The notes beneath the pieces are model-generated. The model searched no databases. It was not told the DNA's origin and worked only from the letters and a program-made list of their open reading frames with translations. A program made the translations under genes and the position numbers. This document shows positions 27,202 through 36,463 of a DNA stretch of 64,000 nucleotides, piece by piece. Position 1 is the stretch's first letter. The number at the start of each line of letters is the position of its first letter. The stretch is from Micromonospora terminaliae (GTDB lineage Bacteria > Actinomycetota > Actinomycetes > Mycobacteriales > Micromonosporaceae), in contig NZ_CP045309.1 of assembly GCF_009671205.1 (NCBI RefSeq), positions 6,280,001 to 6,344,000 of the forward strand. Reading direction: 5' to 3'.

Positions 27202-29562
27202 TCAGGACCGGTAGCCCGCGGAGCGGTACTCGTACTCCCGCTCGTCGTCGCGGTCGCCGGTGTCCCGGCTGAAGTCCCAGCCGCCGGCCGCCTCCCGGCC
27301 GGGGCGGCCGCCGACGGCGAAACCGCCGATCTCCTGGCCGCGCCGCCAACCCCGGAAGTACCCGGTCGTGTTCTCGGCGAGGCTGGCCGCGTTGCGGACG
27401 ATCCGGAGTGGACGCTCCTCCCGCAGCGGCGAGCCCGGCACCAGGTTGGCCTGCGGGACCCGCTTGGGCAGGCCGGCCTTGGTCTCGTCGCCCACCGAGG
27501 GGCGGGCCGCCTGCTCGGCCGCCTGCCAGCCGGTGTCCGCGGTGGTCGACCAGTCCAGGTCGGCCTCGTCGCCGTGCCCGACGAACCAGGCGGACTTGGC
27601 CTGCGCGAAGATCAGCAGGTCGCCGTCGCCCTCGTCGGAGACCGGCGGCGGCCGGTGCTCCTTGGGCGCGGGGCGCCGCTCCAGCGGGGCGGGCGCCTCG
27701 GCGCGGGGGGCCGGGCGGGTCTGCCGGTTGTCCTCCGGCCGGTCGACCAGCCGGAGCGGCGGCGTGTCCAGCCCGGGGTCGGTCGGCGGGTTCAGCTCGT
27801 TGCGCAGCGCCCGGTCGGCCAGCGGCGGCGGCTCCACCAGCCGCAGCATCGGCGGCTCCTGCGGCAGGTCGTCGGCGAGCCAGGGCGGGGTGACCCGGCC
27901 CGGGTCGCTCGGCGCGTCCACGCTCCGCCCGTACGAGTACGCCGGCGGCGCCTCCCTGGCCCGGTCGTCCTGGTCGTCGCCGTTGTTGACCAGCGGCCAG
28001 TTGGCCCGGGAGCCCGGGGGAGCAGTCTCCTGGCCCGGACGGGGCGTCGGCACCGGGATCGTCAGGTCGGTGGCGCTGAAGCCACCGGTCGGCGGCTCCT
28101 GGTTGGTCTTGGGCCGCGGCGGGATGACCGTGCGCTGCCGCTCGGCCCGGGCCTTGTTGATCGCCGCGGTGGTCAGCGTGGGGCGGAACGGCTCCCCGGC
28201 CTCGGCCGGCGGCACCGTGCCGCGCTGCGCCGGGGCGATCGGGGTGATCCCGGGCGGCGGCGGTGGCGGGGCGGAGATCGGCCGGTTGGTCGGCCCGTCC
28301 ACCCGCGACGGAAGCGGCGCACCGGTCGGCTCGGGGCGGGCGGTCGGCGCGGAGGCCGGCCGGCCGAGGGAGGCGGCCGGGGTGACCGGGGCCGGGGCGA
28401 CCGGCGGCGGTGCGACCGGGGCGGGCGCCACCGGCGGCGGGCCGAGCGGCCGGGGGGATGTCGTGGGGGCCGGACCGGAGACCGGCTCGGGGCGGCTGCG
28501 CCGACCCGCCAGCCCGGAGACCGGCTCGGGACGGCTGCGCCGCCCGGCCTGCTCGGCGACCGGCTCGGGTTCGGTGGGGCGCACCGGGCGCAGCCCGGCG
28601 GGGGTCGACGGGGCCAGCTCCTCGACCTGCTCGCCGCGGCGTGCGGCGGCCCGGCGACCGGGCGCCGGAGCCGGTGTGGTGACCCGGGCGGTGAGCGCCC
28701 CGACCAGGGCGTCGCAGCCCGCGTCGCAGGCCCGGACGGAGGCGACGGCCTGCCGCACGGTCTCGGCGACGGCCGCGGTGAGCGCCCGGTTGACAGTGGC
28801 CCGCCGGGGCGTCTCGCTGATGGCGACCCGCAGCGCGGTCACCGCGTCCTCGATGGTGTCGGGGTCGGCCACGCCCTCGGCGGCCAGGTGGGCGGCGACG
28901 GCGTCCGCCGCCACGGCGACCTCGCGGCCGCGGGCCACCGTGCCGGCGAGCATGCCCGGCTCGGGCAGCGCGTCGAGGACGGCCAGCGAGACCGGTTCGG
29001 CCGGGTCGGGGTACGCGCGCAGCGCGGCCGGGTAGAGCTCGCGGAGCACCTCGCGCAGCGCCACGGCGGCGGAGTGCCGGCCGCTGGCCAGCGCCGCGTG
29101 GGCGGCGAGGACCTGCTTGTAGTTGGCGAGGTCGCGCGGGGCCGGGAGGGTCACCGCGGAGAGCGCGCCGGCCTGGAGCGCCCGGGCCAGCCCGACCGCC
29201 CGGCGCTCGGCCGGCGGGGACTGCATCTCCTCCAGCGAGTCGTCGTCGGCGAACCGCTCGGCGAAGTCGTCGACCGAGTCGTCGTCCGCGATCGCCAGCG
29301 GCCGGCCCGCCCCGCTCAGCAGCGAGGTGACCGTGTGGTCGTCGCTGTCGGCCGCGATCGCCGCACCGCTCGGCCCGCCCGACCGCTCCACGAGCAGCGC
29401 GACCAGCTGGGCGTAGCCAGCCGGGTCGTCGCCGATCTCGCAGACATGCAGCAGACGGCCTGCGTCATCGACCACAGCGGACGTCAGCGTCGATCCGGCC
29501 GAAGCCGACCGGTCGGCCGAATCCGCCGAGGCCAGACCGCAGTACACGCGCACGAGCGCCAC
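27202..29562 (-). CDS. IS110-transposase-like N-terminal domain fused to a conservon-kinase-like tail
   Basis: 786 residues. GTG 29562 has GGGAGGAGG eight bases upstream; TTG 29595 is a longer alternative. The N-terminal 250 residues resemble the RuvC-like domain of IS110 transposases (VVDDAGRLLHVCEIGDDPAGYAQLVALL, then a helical region LANYKQVLAAHAAL) but the acidic catalytic set looks incomplete, and no terminal repeats are present. Residues about 330-640 are Pro-rich. The last 130 residues share with CvnA the order IF-SAWF, GWQAA, GLPKRVPQANLVPG, YFRGWRRG. Not a mobile element by context; a domesticated conservon-associated protein is the best reading (inference). Confidence 0.6.
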   Translation of the reverse strand: MALVRVYCGLASADSADRSASAGSTLTSAVVDDAGRLLHVCEIGDDPAGYAQLVALLVERSGGPSGAAIAADSDDHTVTSLLSGAGRPLAIADDDSVDDFAERFADDDSLEEMQSPPAERRAVGLARALQAGALSAVTLPAPRDLANYKQVLAAHAALASGRHSAAVALREVLRELYPAALRAYPDPAEPVSLAVLDALPEPGMLAGTVARGREVAVAADAVAAHLAAEGVADPDTIEDAVTALRVAISETPRRATVNRALTAAVAETVRQAVASVRACDAGCDALVGALTARVTTPAPAPGRRAAARRGEQVEELAPSTPAGLRPVRPTEPEPVAEQAGRRSRPEPVSGLAGRRSRPEPVSGPAPTTSPRPLGPPPVAPAPVAPPPVAPAPVTPAASLGRPASAPTARPEPTGAPLPSRVDGPTNRPISAPPPPPPGITPIAPAQRGTVPPAEAGEPFRPTLTTAAINKARAERQRTVIPPRPKTNQEPPTGGFSATDLTIPVPTPRPGQETAPPGSRANWPLVNNGDDQDDRAREAPPAYSYGRSVDAPSDPGRVTPPWLADDLPQEPPMLRLVEPPPLADRALRNELNPPTDPGLDTPPLRLVDRPEDNRQTRPAPRAEAPAPLERRPAPKEHRPPPVSDEGDGDLLIFAQAKSAWFVGHGDEADLDWSTTADTGWQAAEQAARPSVGDETKAGLPKRVPQANLVPGSPLREERPLRIVRNAASLAENTTGYFRGWRRGQEIGGFAVGGRPGREAAGGWDFSRDTGDRDDEREYEYRSAGYRS

Positions 29563-29628
29563 GGCGTCGTCCTCCTCCCGGGACCCACAGGTCAAGTTCT
29601 GCCAGAGACTGATGCTCCCCGCTCCGGG

Positions 29629-30588
29629 TCAGTCGCGCCAGTCCACAACAGCAGAGATCTTGCCGACAATGGTGCGCCAACCCAAACTTGCGGTTTGTGC
29701 CCCGATTTTCTTCAGCCGCCGCCGGCCCAGGAATCCACCGATTCCGCCATTGACAGAAGCGCGCAGCGCCTCGTCCAGGTCGTCGAGGCTGGAGCCGGCG
29801 GAGAGCATGTCGAGCACGGCCGGTAGCCGGAGCGCGTACGACAGGTCACGGGCGATCTCGCCGGCTTCGATCAACAGCGTCGGGTCCCACGCGTCGTGGC
29901 CGCCGCGGAGGTTCTCCACTACCAGGTCGAGCTCGTAGGTGTCCTCGTCCAGCGGGGCGATGTCGGCCGGTTCCACCCGTTCGGACAGTTCATTCCAGCT
30001 GTCCAGTTGGGACAGGTCGTTGGGCGCACCGGAACGGATGAAACTGACCAGCGACTCCGGGGTCTTGAACAGCAGCAGCTTGCCGCGGTGGCTGAGGAAG
30101 ACGGGTACCTCCTCGTCGCCGGCCTCGTCCTCGTCCGACTCGTCCTCGTCCTCCTCGTCGGCGGCCTCGGCCTCCTCGGCGGTGTCCTCGTCCGCGGCCG
30201 CCTCGGCCTTGCCGCGCCGGCGGCGCCGGGCCGGCTCCTCGTCGTCCTCGTCCTTCTCGGCGGCGAGGGCGGCGAACTCCTCGTCGAGGATCACCACCTC
30301 CTCGTCGTCCTCGGTCTCGAGGACCTGGCGGCGAGCCAGGAAGGGGTCGTCCTCGTCGCGCTCGGCGACGTCGGTCGGGGTCAGCTCACGCGCCGGCCGG
30401 TAGGCCCGCAGCGTGAAACCGGTGCCGGCGGGCAGGGCGATCTCCACCGGGTCGATCCGCAGCTCGTCCCAGAGGGCGCGGTCCGCCGCCGGGCGGTCGA
30501 CCTCGACCTCGTCTGCTGCCGCCGACGCGGTGGTGTCGTCGAGCTCGGGCTCGTCGGCGTCGGGCCGTTGGGGCGACTGGCGGGCCAC
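29629..30588 (-). CDS. Acidic protein of unknown function
   Basis: 319 residues from GTG 30588, preceded by GGAGG. Residues about 95-175 are a long Glu/Asp/Ala low-complexity tract with one basic patch (RRRRRGK). The C-terminal half is ordered: VPVFLSHRGKLLLFKTPESLVSFIRSG, LDLVVENLRGG, LLIEAGEIARDLSYALRLPAVL, and a Gly/Arg-rich segment GGIGGFLGRRRLKKIG. No recognised enzymatic motif. It lies 66 bp upstream of the IS110-like fusion on the same strand, so they may be co-expressed. I do not recognise the family. Confidence 0.6.
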   Translation of the reverse strand: MARQSPQRPDADEPELDDTTASAAADEVEVDRPAADRALWDELRIDPVEIALPAGTGFTLRAYRPARELTPTDVAERDEDDPFLARRQVLETEDDEEVVILDEEFAALAAEKDEDDEEPARRRRRGKAEAAADEDTAEEAEAADEEDEDESDEDEAGDEEVPVFLSHRGKLLLFKTPESLVSFIRSGAPNDLSQLDSWNELSERVEPADIAPLDEDTYELDLVVENLRGGHDAWDPTLLIEAGEIARDLSYALRLPAVLDMLSAGSSLDDLDEALRASVNGGIGGFLGRRRLKKIGAQTASLGWRTIVGKISAVVDWRD

Positions 30589-30720
30589 GCTGACCTCCGT
30601 GTGCTTTCGGGTTGCCCACCCGGCGGCGATCGGCCGCCGAGTGACTCTGCGCACATACCCTAGTGGGCGTCCTGCCGTCGCCGGGAGCCGCACCCCGGTG
30701 GCGTCCCGACCCGCGGACAA

Positions 30721-30733
30721 GTAGTCTTGCTAC
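30721..30733. promoter_or_regulatory. Operator-like palindrome over the padR promoter
   Basis: GTAGTCTTGCTAC: GTAG and CTAC arms around a five-base centre. It contains TAGTCT (30722-30727), a -10-like hexamer eight bases before padR ATG. The same 13-mer with a single change occurs in front of cydA. Confidence 0.55.
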
Positions 30734-30735
30734 AC

Positions 30736-31077
30736 ATGAAGGCCCAGGCGCTGCACGGACACCTGGACGCGCTGCTGCTCGCGGTGCTGGAGCAGGGCGC
30801 CCTGCACGGCTACGCGATCATCGAGGCGCTGCGGGCCCGCAGTGGCGGCGCGCTGGACCTGCCCACCGGCACGATCTATCCGGCGCTGCGCCGCCTCGAA
30901 CGGGCCGGCTACGTGGTCAGCGCCTGGAGCACCGTCAACGGCCGGGAGCGGCGCACCTATCAGCTCACCGAGGCCGGCGGCCGGGCGCTCGCCGGGGAAC
31001 GCGCGGGGTGGCAGGAGTTCAGCACCACCGTGGGCCGCTTCCTCGGCGCCGGAGAGCCGCCCGCCACCCCGGCCTGA
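30736..31077 (+). CDS. PadR family transcriptional regulator
   Basis: 113 residues, the short PadR type. Winged helix: LLLAVLEQGALHGYAIIEAL, GTIYPALRRLERAGYVVS, GRERRTYQLTEAGG. ATG 30736 is favoured; TTG 30727 is in frame. It is convergent with a permease-prefix protein gene, a frequent PadR partner. The palindrome over its own promoter recurs at cydA, so it is a candidate regulator of cytochrome bd. Confidence 0.9.
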   Translation: MKAQALHGHLDALLLAVLEQGALHGYAIIEALRARSGGALDLPTGTIYPALRRLERAGYVVSAWSTVNGRERRTYQLTEAGGRALAGERAGWQEFSTTVGRFLGAGEPPATPA

Positions 31078-31090
31078 ACCGGCCCCGCGG

Positions 31091-31780
31091 TCAACCGGCG
31101 ACGCGCGGCCCGACGGCGGTCCGCAGCCAGCAGCGGGCGGCCCGCGCCAGGGCGAACCAGCCCGCGCTGACCAGCACCGCCCCGATGATCATCGGTGGCC
31201 AGGTCAGCGCCGCGTCCCAGAGGTGCACCGACCAGCCGAACAGCGCGCTGCCGGCGAGCGCGCCGAGCGCCAGCCCGCCGGTCAGCCCGAAACCCACCGC
31301 GCGCGCCAACCGGCCGAGCCGGGGTGATCCGTGCCGCGCGGCGAGCACGCCCAGCACCAGCCCGGCCAGGGCCAGCCCGGCCACGAGGCGCCAGATCTCG
31401 TCCAGCGAGGCGGAGAGCAGCAGGTAGCCCTCCGGTGGGCGGGGACCGTCGCTCCAGCTCGACCCCCGCCAGGTCAGGTCGCCGCCGACCATCAGCACCA
31501 CCGCCACCGCCAGCGCCCGCAGCGCCAGCCCGCGCAGCGCCCCGGCGGCCAGCTCGGCCTGGTAGCCGGGAGCGAGCTGGGCCGGGGTGCCGAACTCGGC
31601 CACCGCCCGCCGCTCGGCCTCCGCAGCCGGCAGGCCACCCTCCCGGTACGCCTCGACGGCGTCCTCCAGCGCGTGCCGCGCCTCGGTCAGCAGGTCCGCC
31701 TTGAGCCGGGCCGGCCCGTGCAGCTGCCCGGCCAGCTCGCGCAGCCGCTCGTCGACGCGGATCTCCTCGTACCCCCGCAT
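31091..31780 (-). CDS. Permease prefix domain 1-containing membrane protein
   Basis: 229 residues. The N-terminal 75 residues match the helical prefix domain (RVDERLRELAGQL, DLLTEARHALEDAVEAYREGG, AERRAVAEFGTPAQLAPGYQAEL), followed by four to five membrane spans. This domain regularly accompanies PadR regulators. It is convergent with padR (stops 13 bp apart) and lies just downstream of cydC on the same strand. Function unknown, probably envelope-related. Confidence 0.75.
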   Translation of the reverse strand: MRGYEEIRVDERLRELAGQLHGPARLKADLLTEARHALEDAVEAYREGGLPAAEAERRAVAEFGTPAQLAPGYQAELAAGALRGLALRALAVAVVLMVGGDLTWRGSSWSDGPRPPEGYLLLSASLDEIWRLVAGLALAGLVLGVLAARHGSPRLGRLARAVGFGLTGGLALGALAGSALFGWSVHLWDAALTWPPMIIGAVLVSAGWFALARAARCWLRTAVGPRVAG

Positions 31781-31816
31781 GGGACCACCCTGCCACCGGA
31801 CCGGGGCCGGCCGCGT

Positions 31817-31830
31817 CGGGGAAAACCCCG
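31817..31830 (-). terminator. Small hairpin after cydC
   Basis: CGGGG-AAAA-CCCCG (read on the + strand) begins eight bases beyond the cydC stop; a short but GC-only stem. Confidence 0.4.
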
Positions 31831-31837
31831 GAAACGC

Positions 31838-33775
31838 TCAGGGGGCGAGGGCCAGGTAGCCGCGCTCGGCCGCCTCCTGGAGCAGCCACTGTTCCCGGTA
31901 CCAGCCCGGGCGGGCGACCAGGTCCTCGTGCCGGCCACGCTGCACCACCCGGCCCGCGTCGAGGACCACGATCTCGTCCAGCCCGGCGAGGCCGCTGAGC
32001 CGGTGGCTGATCAGCAGCACCGAGTGCCCGGCCGGGGTGGCGGCCAGCGTCGACGCGAGCACCGCGTCCGCGGCCGCGGGATCGAGCCCCTCGGTCGGCT
32101 CGTCCAGCACCAGCACCGGCGGGGCGGCGAGCAGCGCCCGGGCCAGCGCGAGCCGCTGCCGCTGCCCCCCGGAGAGCTGCCCGCCCTGCTCGCCGACCAC
32201 GGTCTCCCAGCCGTCGGGCTGGGCGCGTACCCAGTCCAGCAGGCCGGCGGCCCGGGTGGCGGCGGCCAGCTCCGCCTCGTCGGCGCGGGGCCGGCCGAGC
32301 AGCAGGTTCTCCCGGACCGTGGCGTGGAAGACGTACGCCTCGGCGAGCAGCCCGCCGACCGTCCGGGGCAGCTCGTCGGTGGGTAGGCCGGACACGTCCA
32401 CGCCGCCCACGGTGACCCGGCCGGCGTCGGGGCGTACCGCGCCGGTGAGCACGGCGGCCAGGGTGCTCTTGCCGGCGCCGCTCGGCCCGACCACGGCCAC
32501 CCGCCGGCCGGCCGCCAGGTCGAGGTCGACTCCCGCCAGGGCGGGCGGCGCACCCTTGCGGTAGCGGACCGTCACGCCCGTGAACCGGACGTCGTGCCCG
32601 CCCGGCGCCGGCTCGGCAGGTGCGGCGGGCGCCGCTTCCCCGGCCTCGGCGAGCAGCTCGGCCACCCGGGCCAGGCCGGCGCGCAGCTGGGTGCGCTGCC
32701 GGGCCGCCCCGACCAGCGCGAGGGACACCTCGACGGCGGCCAGCGTGCCCACCGCCAGGACACCGACCAGCACCCCGCCGACGCCCGCGCGCAGCGCGAC
32801 GACCACCACGGCGGCCGCGGTGAGCCCGCCGACCAGCACCCCGGCCGCGTCCACGGCGAAGCCGGTCGCGGCGAGCCGGCGTTCCAGCCGGGCCAGGCGA
32901 CCGGCGCGGCGCTCGGCCGCGGCCAGCGCGGCGCTCGTCGCACCGAAGGCCGCCAGGTCGGCGGCGCCGTGGGTCAGGTCGACCGCGTCCACCGCGAGCG
33001 CGCCGCGCAGCGGGGCCACCTCGTCGGCGGCCCGACGGGTGAGCCGGGCGGCCAGTACGGGCAGCGCCACCCCGGCCACCAGCAGCCCGATGGCGAGGAC
33101 GCCCGCGGCCGGCGGCGAGATCAGCGCGGCGCTCCCGACGGCGAGCAGGCTCACCAGGGCGGCCGCCGCACCCGGCACCAGCACCCGCAGCAGCAGGTCC
33201 TGTACGGCCTCCACGTCGGAGACCAGCCGGCTCAGCGCGTCGCCGGTGCGCTGGGCGGCGGCGTCCCGCCGGGCGGTCAGGGTGGCGAAGACCCGGGCCC
33301 GGACATCGGTGATCATGCGGAGCACGGCGTCGTGGCCGGCCAGCCGTTCGGTGTACCGGAGGACGCCCCGGCTGACCGCGAGGGCGCGCACCGCGACGAT
33401 CGCCACGGTGAGCCGGTCCAGTGGTGGCCGGCCGGCGGCGCTCATGAGCAGCCAGGTGGCCGTGGCCATGAGGGCCAGGCCGGCGAACTCGGTGGCCGCG
33501 GCGAGCAGCCCGGCGCCGAGGAGGCGGCCCAGGTAGGGCCGGGCCAGCCGCAGCACCGCCCGCTCGGCGCCCGCGCCGCCCGCGACACCGGCCGGCGCGG
33601 CGGCGGCGACGGTCGGGGCCGGACCGTCCGGCAGCAGTTCGGCCGGGCTCGCCTCGGCGGCGACCGGCGGGCCCGGATCCCGGCCGGCCGGGGTGACCCC
33701 GTCCCGGGCGACGCCGCCCGGCACCGCCCGCACCGGCTGGTCCGGCCCGTCGGGACGCTCCGGTCCGTCGGTCAT
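31838..33775 (-). CDS. cydC: Cysteine/glutathione ABC exporter subunit CydC
   Basis: 645 residues. Half of the CydDC exporter, which is needed to assemble cytochrome bd. About 75 N-terminal residues are low-complexity Pro/Ala, unusual for CydC. Then a six-helix exporter domain and the ATPase: Walker A GPSGAGKST, signature QLSGGQRQRLALARAL, Walker B VLVLDEPTEGLD, switch His in LISHRL. ATG overlaps the cydD stop as ATGA. Last gene of cydABDC. Confidence 0.9.
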   Translation of the reverse strand: MTDGPERPDGPDQPVRAVPGGVARDGVTPAGRDPGPPVAAEASPAELLPDGPAPTVAAAAPAGVAGGAGAERAVLRLARPYLGRLLGAGLLAAATEFAGLALMATATWLLMSAAGRPPLDRLTVAIVAVRALAVSRGVLRYTERLAGHDAVLRMITDVRARVFATLTARRDAAAQRTGDALSRLVSDVEAVQDLLLRVLVPGAAAALVSLLAVGSAALISPPAAGVLAIGLLVAGVALPVLAARLTRRAADEVAPLRGALAVDAVDLTHGAADLAAFGATSAALAAAERRAGRLARLERRLAATGFAVDAAGVLVGGLTAAAVVVVALRAGVGGVLVGVLAVGTLAAVEVSLALVGAARQRTQLRAGLARVAELLAEAGEAAPAAPAEPAPGGHDVRFTGVTVRYRKGAPPALAGVDLDLAAGRRVAVVGPSGAGKSTLAAVLTGAVRPDAGRVTVGGVDVSGLPTDELPRTVGGLLAEAYVFHATVRENLLLGRPRADEAELAAATRAAGLLDWVRAQPDGWETVVGEQGGQLSGGQRQRLALARALLAAPPVLVLDEPTEGLDPAAADAVLASTLAATPAGHSVLLISHRLSGLAGLDEIVVLDAGRVVQRGRHEDLVARPGWYREQWLLQEAAERGYLALAP

Positions 33776-35448
33776 GGCGTCACCTTCCCGGCCGGTACGG
33801 GGCTCAGCTCGGTGACCCGGCCGTCCTCGACGCGGAGGATCCGGTCGGCGTCCTCCAGCAGCGCGGGCCGGTGTGCGACCAGCAGCGCGGTCCGCCCGGC
33901 GACGAGCCGCCGGGTGGCCGCGAGCACGACCGCCTCGCTGGCGCTGTCCAGCCGGGCGGTCGGTTCGTCGAGGAGCACCAGCGGGGCGTCCCGCAGGAAC
34001 GCCCGGGCCAGCGCGACCCGCTGCCGCTGCCCGCTGGACAGCCCGTACCCGCGCTCGCCGAGCGTGGTGCCGAGACCGTCGGGCAGGGCGGCGACCACCT
34101 CGTCCAGCGCGGCGTCGGTGACCGCGCCGCCCAGCGCGGCGTCCGGGGTGTCGGGGGCGCCGAGGCGGATGTTGTCGGCCAGTGAGCCGGCGAAGAGGTG
34201 GGCCCGCTGCGGCACCCAGGCCAGCTCCCGCCGCCAGGCGTCCAGGTCGACGCCGGCGAGGTCCACCCCGTCGACGGTGACCCGGCCGGCGGTCGGGGTG
34301 ACGAAGCCGAGCAGCAGGTTGAGCAGGGTGGTCTTGCCCGCCCCGCTGGGCCCGATGACGGCGACCCGTTCGCCGGGGCGGATGGTGAGCGTGACGTCCC
34401 GCAGCGCGGTGGTCCGCTCGTACGCGACGGTCACGCCCTCGAAGCGGATCTCGCCGCGGCCGGCCGGCGCCGGCCGCGCTGCCTCCGGGGTGGCCGCCTC
34501 GGGTGCCGCCGAGAGGGTGAGCGCCTCGTCCAGCGCGGTCAGCCCCTCCATGCTGGCGTGGAACCGGCTGCCCGCCGCGCGCAGCGGCAGGTACGCCTCC
34601 GGGGTGAGCAGCAGCACCAGCAGCGCCGTGGAGAGGGTGATCCCGCCGCCGAGCAGCCGGATGCCGACTGGCACGGCGACCAGCGCGACCGAGAGGGTGG
34701 CGACCAGTTCGAGGACCAGCGCCGACAGGAAGGCGATCCGCAGCGTCTTCATGGTGGCCTGCCGGTGCCCGTCGGCCATCCGGCGTACGACGTCGACCTG
34801 CGCCCGGGCCCGGCCGAACGCGCGCAGGGTGGGCAGCCCGGCCACCATGTCGAGGAAGTGCCCGCCGAGCAGCGACAGCCGCCGCCACTGCCGCTCGGTG
34901 GCGGCCTGCGCCTGCCAGCCGAGCAGCGCCCCGAACACCGGGATGAGCGGGATGGTCAGCGCAATGATCAGCGCCGAGCTCCAGTCGGCGAGCACGATCC
35001 GGGCCAGCACGGCCAGCGGCACGGTCACGCTCAGCACGAGCTGCGGCAGGTAGCCGGTGAAGTACGGGTCGAGCGCGTCCAGGCCGCGCCCGGCGAGCGT
35101 GGCGAGCTGCCCGGCCCGCCGGCCGGCCACCCAGGTGGGGCCGTGCCGGCCGACCGCGCGCAGCAGGTCGGCCCGGAGCGCCGCCTTGACCGTCGCCGCG
35201 GCCCGGGCCGCAACGGTGCCCTGCGCCCAGCTCACCAGCGCCCGGGCCGCGACCGCCGCCACGAAACCGGCCAGCGCCGGCCGGTGCAGCCGCCCGTCGA
35301 CCGCGGTGGCCAGGAGGGTCGCCAGCGCGGTGGCCTGCGCGACCACGAGCAGCGCGGTCAGCCCGCCCAGCACCGCGAGCACGGCGAGGTCGCGCCGGGC
35401 CGCGGGGACCCGGCGCAGCAGCTGCGGGTCGAACGGGCGGCGGTTCAC
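33772..35448 (-). CDS. cydD: Cysteine/glutathione ABC exporter subunit CydD
   Basis: 558 residues from GTG 35448, which overlaps the cydB stop as GTGA. Membrane domain with six spans (contains FTGYLPQLVLSVTVPLAVL and LLGGHFLDMVAGLPTLRAFGR, as in CydD), then the ATPase: Walker A GPSGAGKTT, Q-loop WVPQRAHLFAGSLADNI, signature LSSGQRQRVALARAF, Walker B LVLLDEPTARLD. Pairs with CydC. Confidence 0.92.
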   Translation of the reverse strand: MNRRPFDPQLLRRVPAARRDLAVLAVLGGLTALLVVAQATALATLLATAVDGRLHRPALAGFVAAVAARALVSWAQGTVAARAAATVKAALRADLLRAVGRHGPTWVAGRRAGQLATLAGRGLDALDPYFTGYLPQLVLSVTVPLAVLARIVLADWSSALIIALTIPLIPVFGALLGWQAQAATERQWRRLSLLGGHFLDMVAGLPTLRAFGRARAQVDVVRRMADGHRQATMKTLRIAFLSALVLELVATLSVALVAVPVGIRLLGGGITLSTALLVLLLTPEAYLPLRAAGSRFHASMEGLTALDEALTLSAAPEAATPEAARPAPAGRGEIRFEGVTVAYERTTALRDVTLTIRPGERVAVIGPSGAGKTTLLNLLLGFVTPTAGRVTVDGVDLAGVDLDAWRRELAWVPQRAHLFAGSLADNIRLGAPDTPDAALGGAVTDAALDEVVAALPDGLGTTLGERGYGLSSGQRQRVALARAFLRDAPLVLLDEPTARLDSASEAVVLAATRRLVAGRTALLVAHRPALLEDADRILRVEDGRVTELSPVPAGKVTP

Positions 35449-36452
35449 CAGTACACCGGTGCCCTGCCGTCGGTCCGTCCCCGGAACACCCACCAGCACA
35501 TCGCCTGAAAGCCTAGTAGGGCCGGGACGAGCGGCAGCGCCAGCCAGCCCAGCAGCGCCAGGGTGGGCCCGCTCGCGGCCGCGTCGGCCACGGTCAGGGA
35601 CGCCGCCGGGTCGGCAGTGGAGACCAGCACGCGGGGCCAGAGCGCCGCACCGACCAGCGGCACCGGCAGGGCCAGCGCCACGCTGGTCGCCGCGAAGGCC
35701 ACCCCGCCCCGGCCCCGGCGCAGCGCCGCGCGGGCCACCAGCAGGGCCGCCACCAGCGCCAACGGCAGGAGTACGGCCACCGCCGGGCGGGCCACGGCGG
35801 CGCGTACCCGATCGGAGAGCAGGCCCAGGACGGTGGCGGTGGCGACCGCGGTGAGCGCCGCCGGCACCACGCCGCGGGCCAGCCGGGCGACCGACGGGAC
35901 GTCGGCGGCCGGCAGCCGGAGCGTGAGGAAGGTCGCACCGTGCACGGCGACCAGCGCGAGCAGGGCCAGCGCGGCGGCGGCCACGAACGGGGTGAACAGG
36001 TGACCGGCCCCGGGCGGGTGCCCGTCGCCGGCCGGCGGCACACCCTGGAGCAGCGCCCCGAGCAGCGCCCCCCAGCCGAGCGCGGCGAGCACGCTGCCGG
36101 CCACCACGACCCGGTCCCAGCCGGCACGGGCGGCGGGGGACCGGGGCCGGCTGCGCAGCTGCACCCCGGCCGTCACCAGCACCACGCCGGCGAGCGCGCC
36201 GAGGACGGCCGGGTAGCAGCCGGACAGCAACTCGCCCTCCAGCGTGGGGAAGGCGCCGAACAGGATGCCGACCGCGGCCACCAGCCAGACCTCGTTGCCG
36301 AGGAAGAACGGCCCCACCGCGTTCAGCGCGGCCCGGCGGGCCTCGGGTGTCGCGCCCCGGGCCAGCAGCAGCCCGACGCCGTAGTCGTAGCCGCCCAGCA
36401 CCAGGTAGGCGGCGAAGAAGAGGCCGAGCAGGGCGTACCAGACGAGTTCCAC
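35445..36452 (-). CDS. cydB: Cytochrome bd ubiquinol oxidase subunit II
   Basis: 335 residues from GTG 36452 with GGGAG upstream. N-terminus VELVWYALLGLFFAAYLVLGGYDYGVG carries the CydB hallmark GGYDYGVG. GPFFLGNEVWLVAAVGILFGAFP is the conserved second segment. Eight to nine membrane spans in total. Starts 11 bp after cydA and overlaps cydD. The reading frame is open further upstream, but that part lies within cydA. Confidence 0.93.
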   Translation of the reverse strand: MELVWYALLGLFFAAYLVLGGYDYGVGLLLARGATPEARRAALNAVGPFFLGNEVWLVAAVGILFGAFPTLEGELLSGCYPAVLGALAGVVLVTAGVQLRSRPRSPAARAGWDRVVVAGSVLAALGWGALLGALLQGVPPAGDGHPPGAGHLFTPFVAAAALALLALVAVHGATFLTLRLPAADVPSVARLARGVVPAALTAVATATVLGLLSDRVRAAVARPAVAVLLPLALVAALLVARAALRRGRGGVAFAATSVALALPVPLVGAALWPRVLVSTADPAASLTVADAAASGPTLALLGWLALPLVPALLGFQAMCWWVFRGRTDGRAPVYW

Positions 36453-36463
36453 GGCGGGCTCCC

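Noticed and set aside
27202..29562. Insertion sequence of the IS110 family
   Set aside because: No flanking repeats, no C-terminal transposase domain with its Ser, and a long conservon-like tail; treated as a domesticated gene.
25912..29826. 1304-codon open frame on the + strand
   Set aside because: Antisense to the lipoprotein and IS110-like genes; Arg/Gly/Pro-rich translation with no family pattern, a GC-composition artefact.
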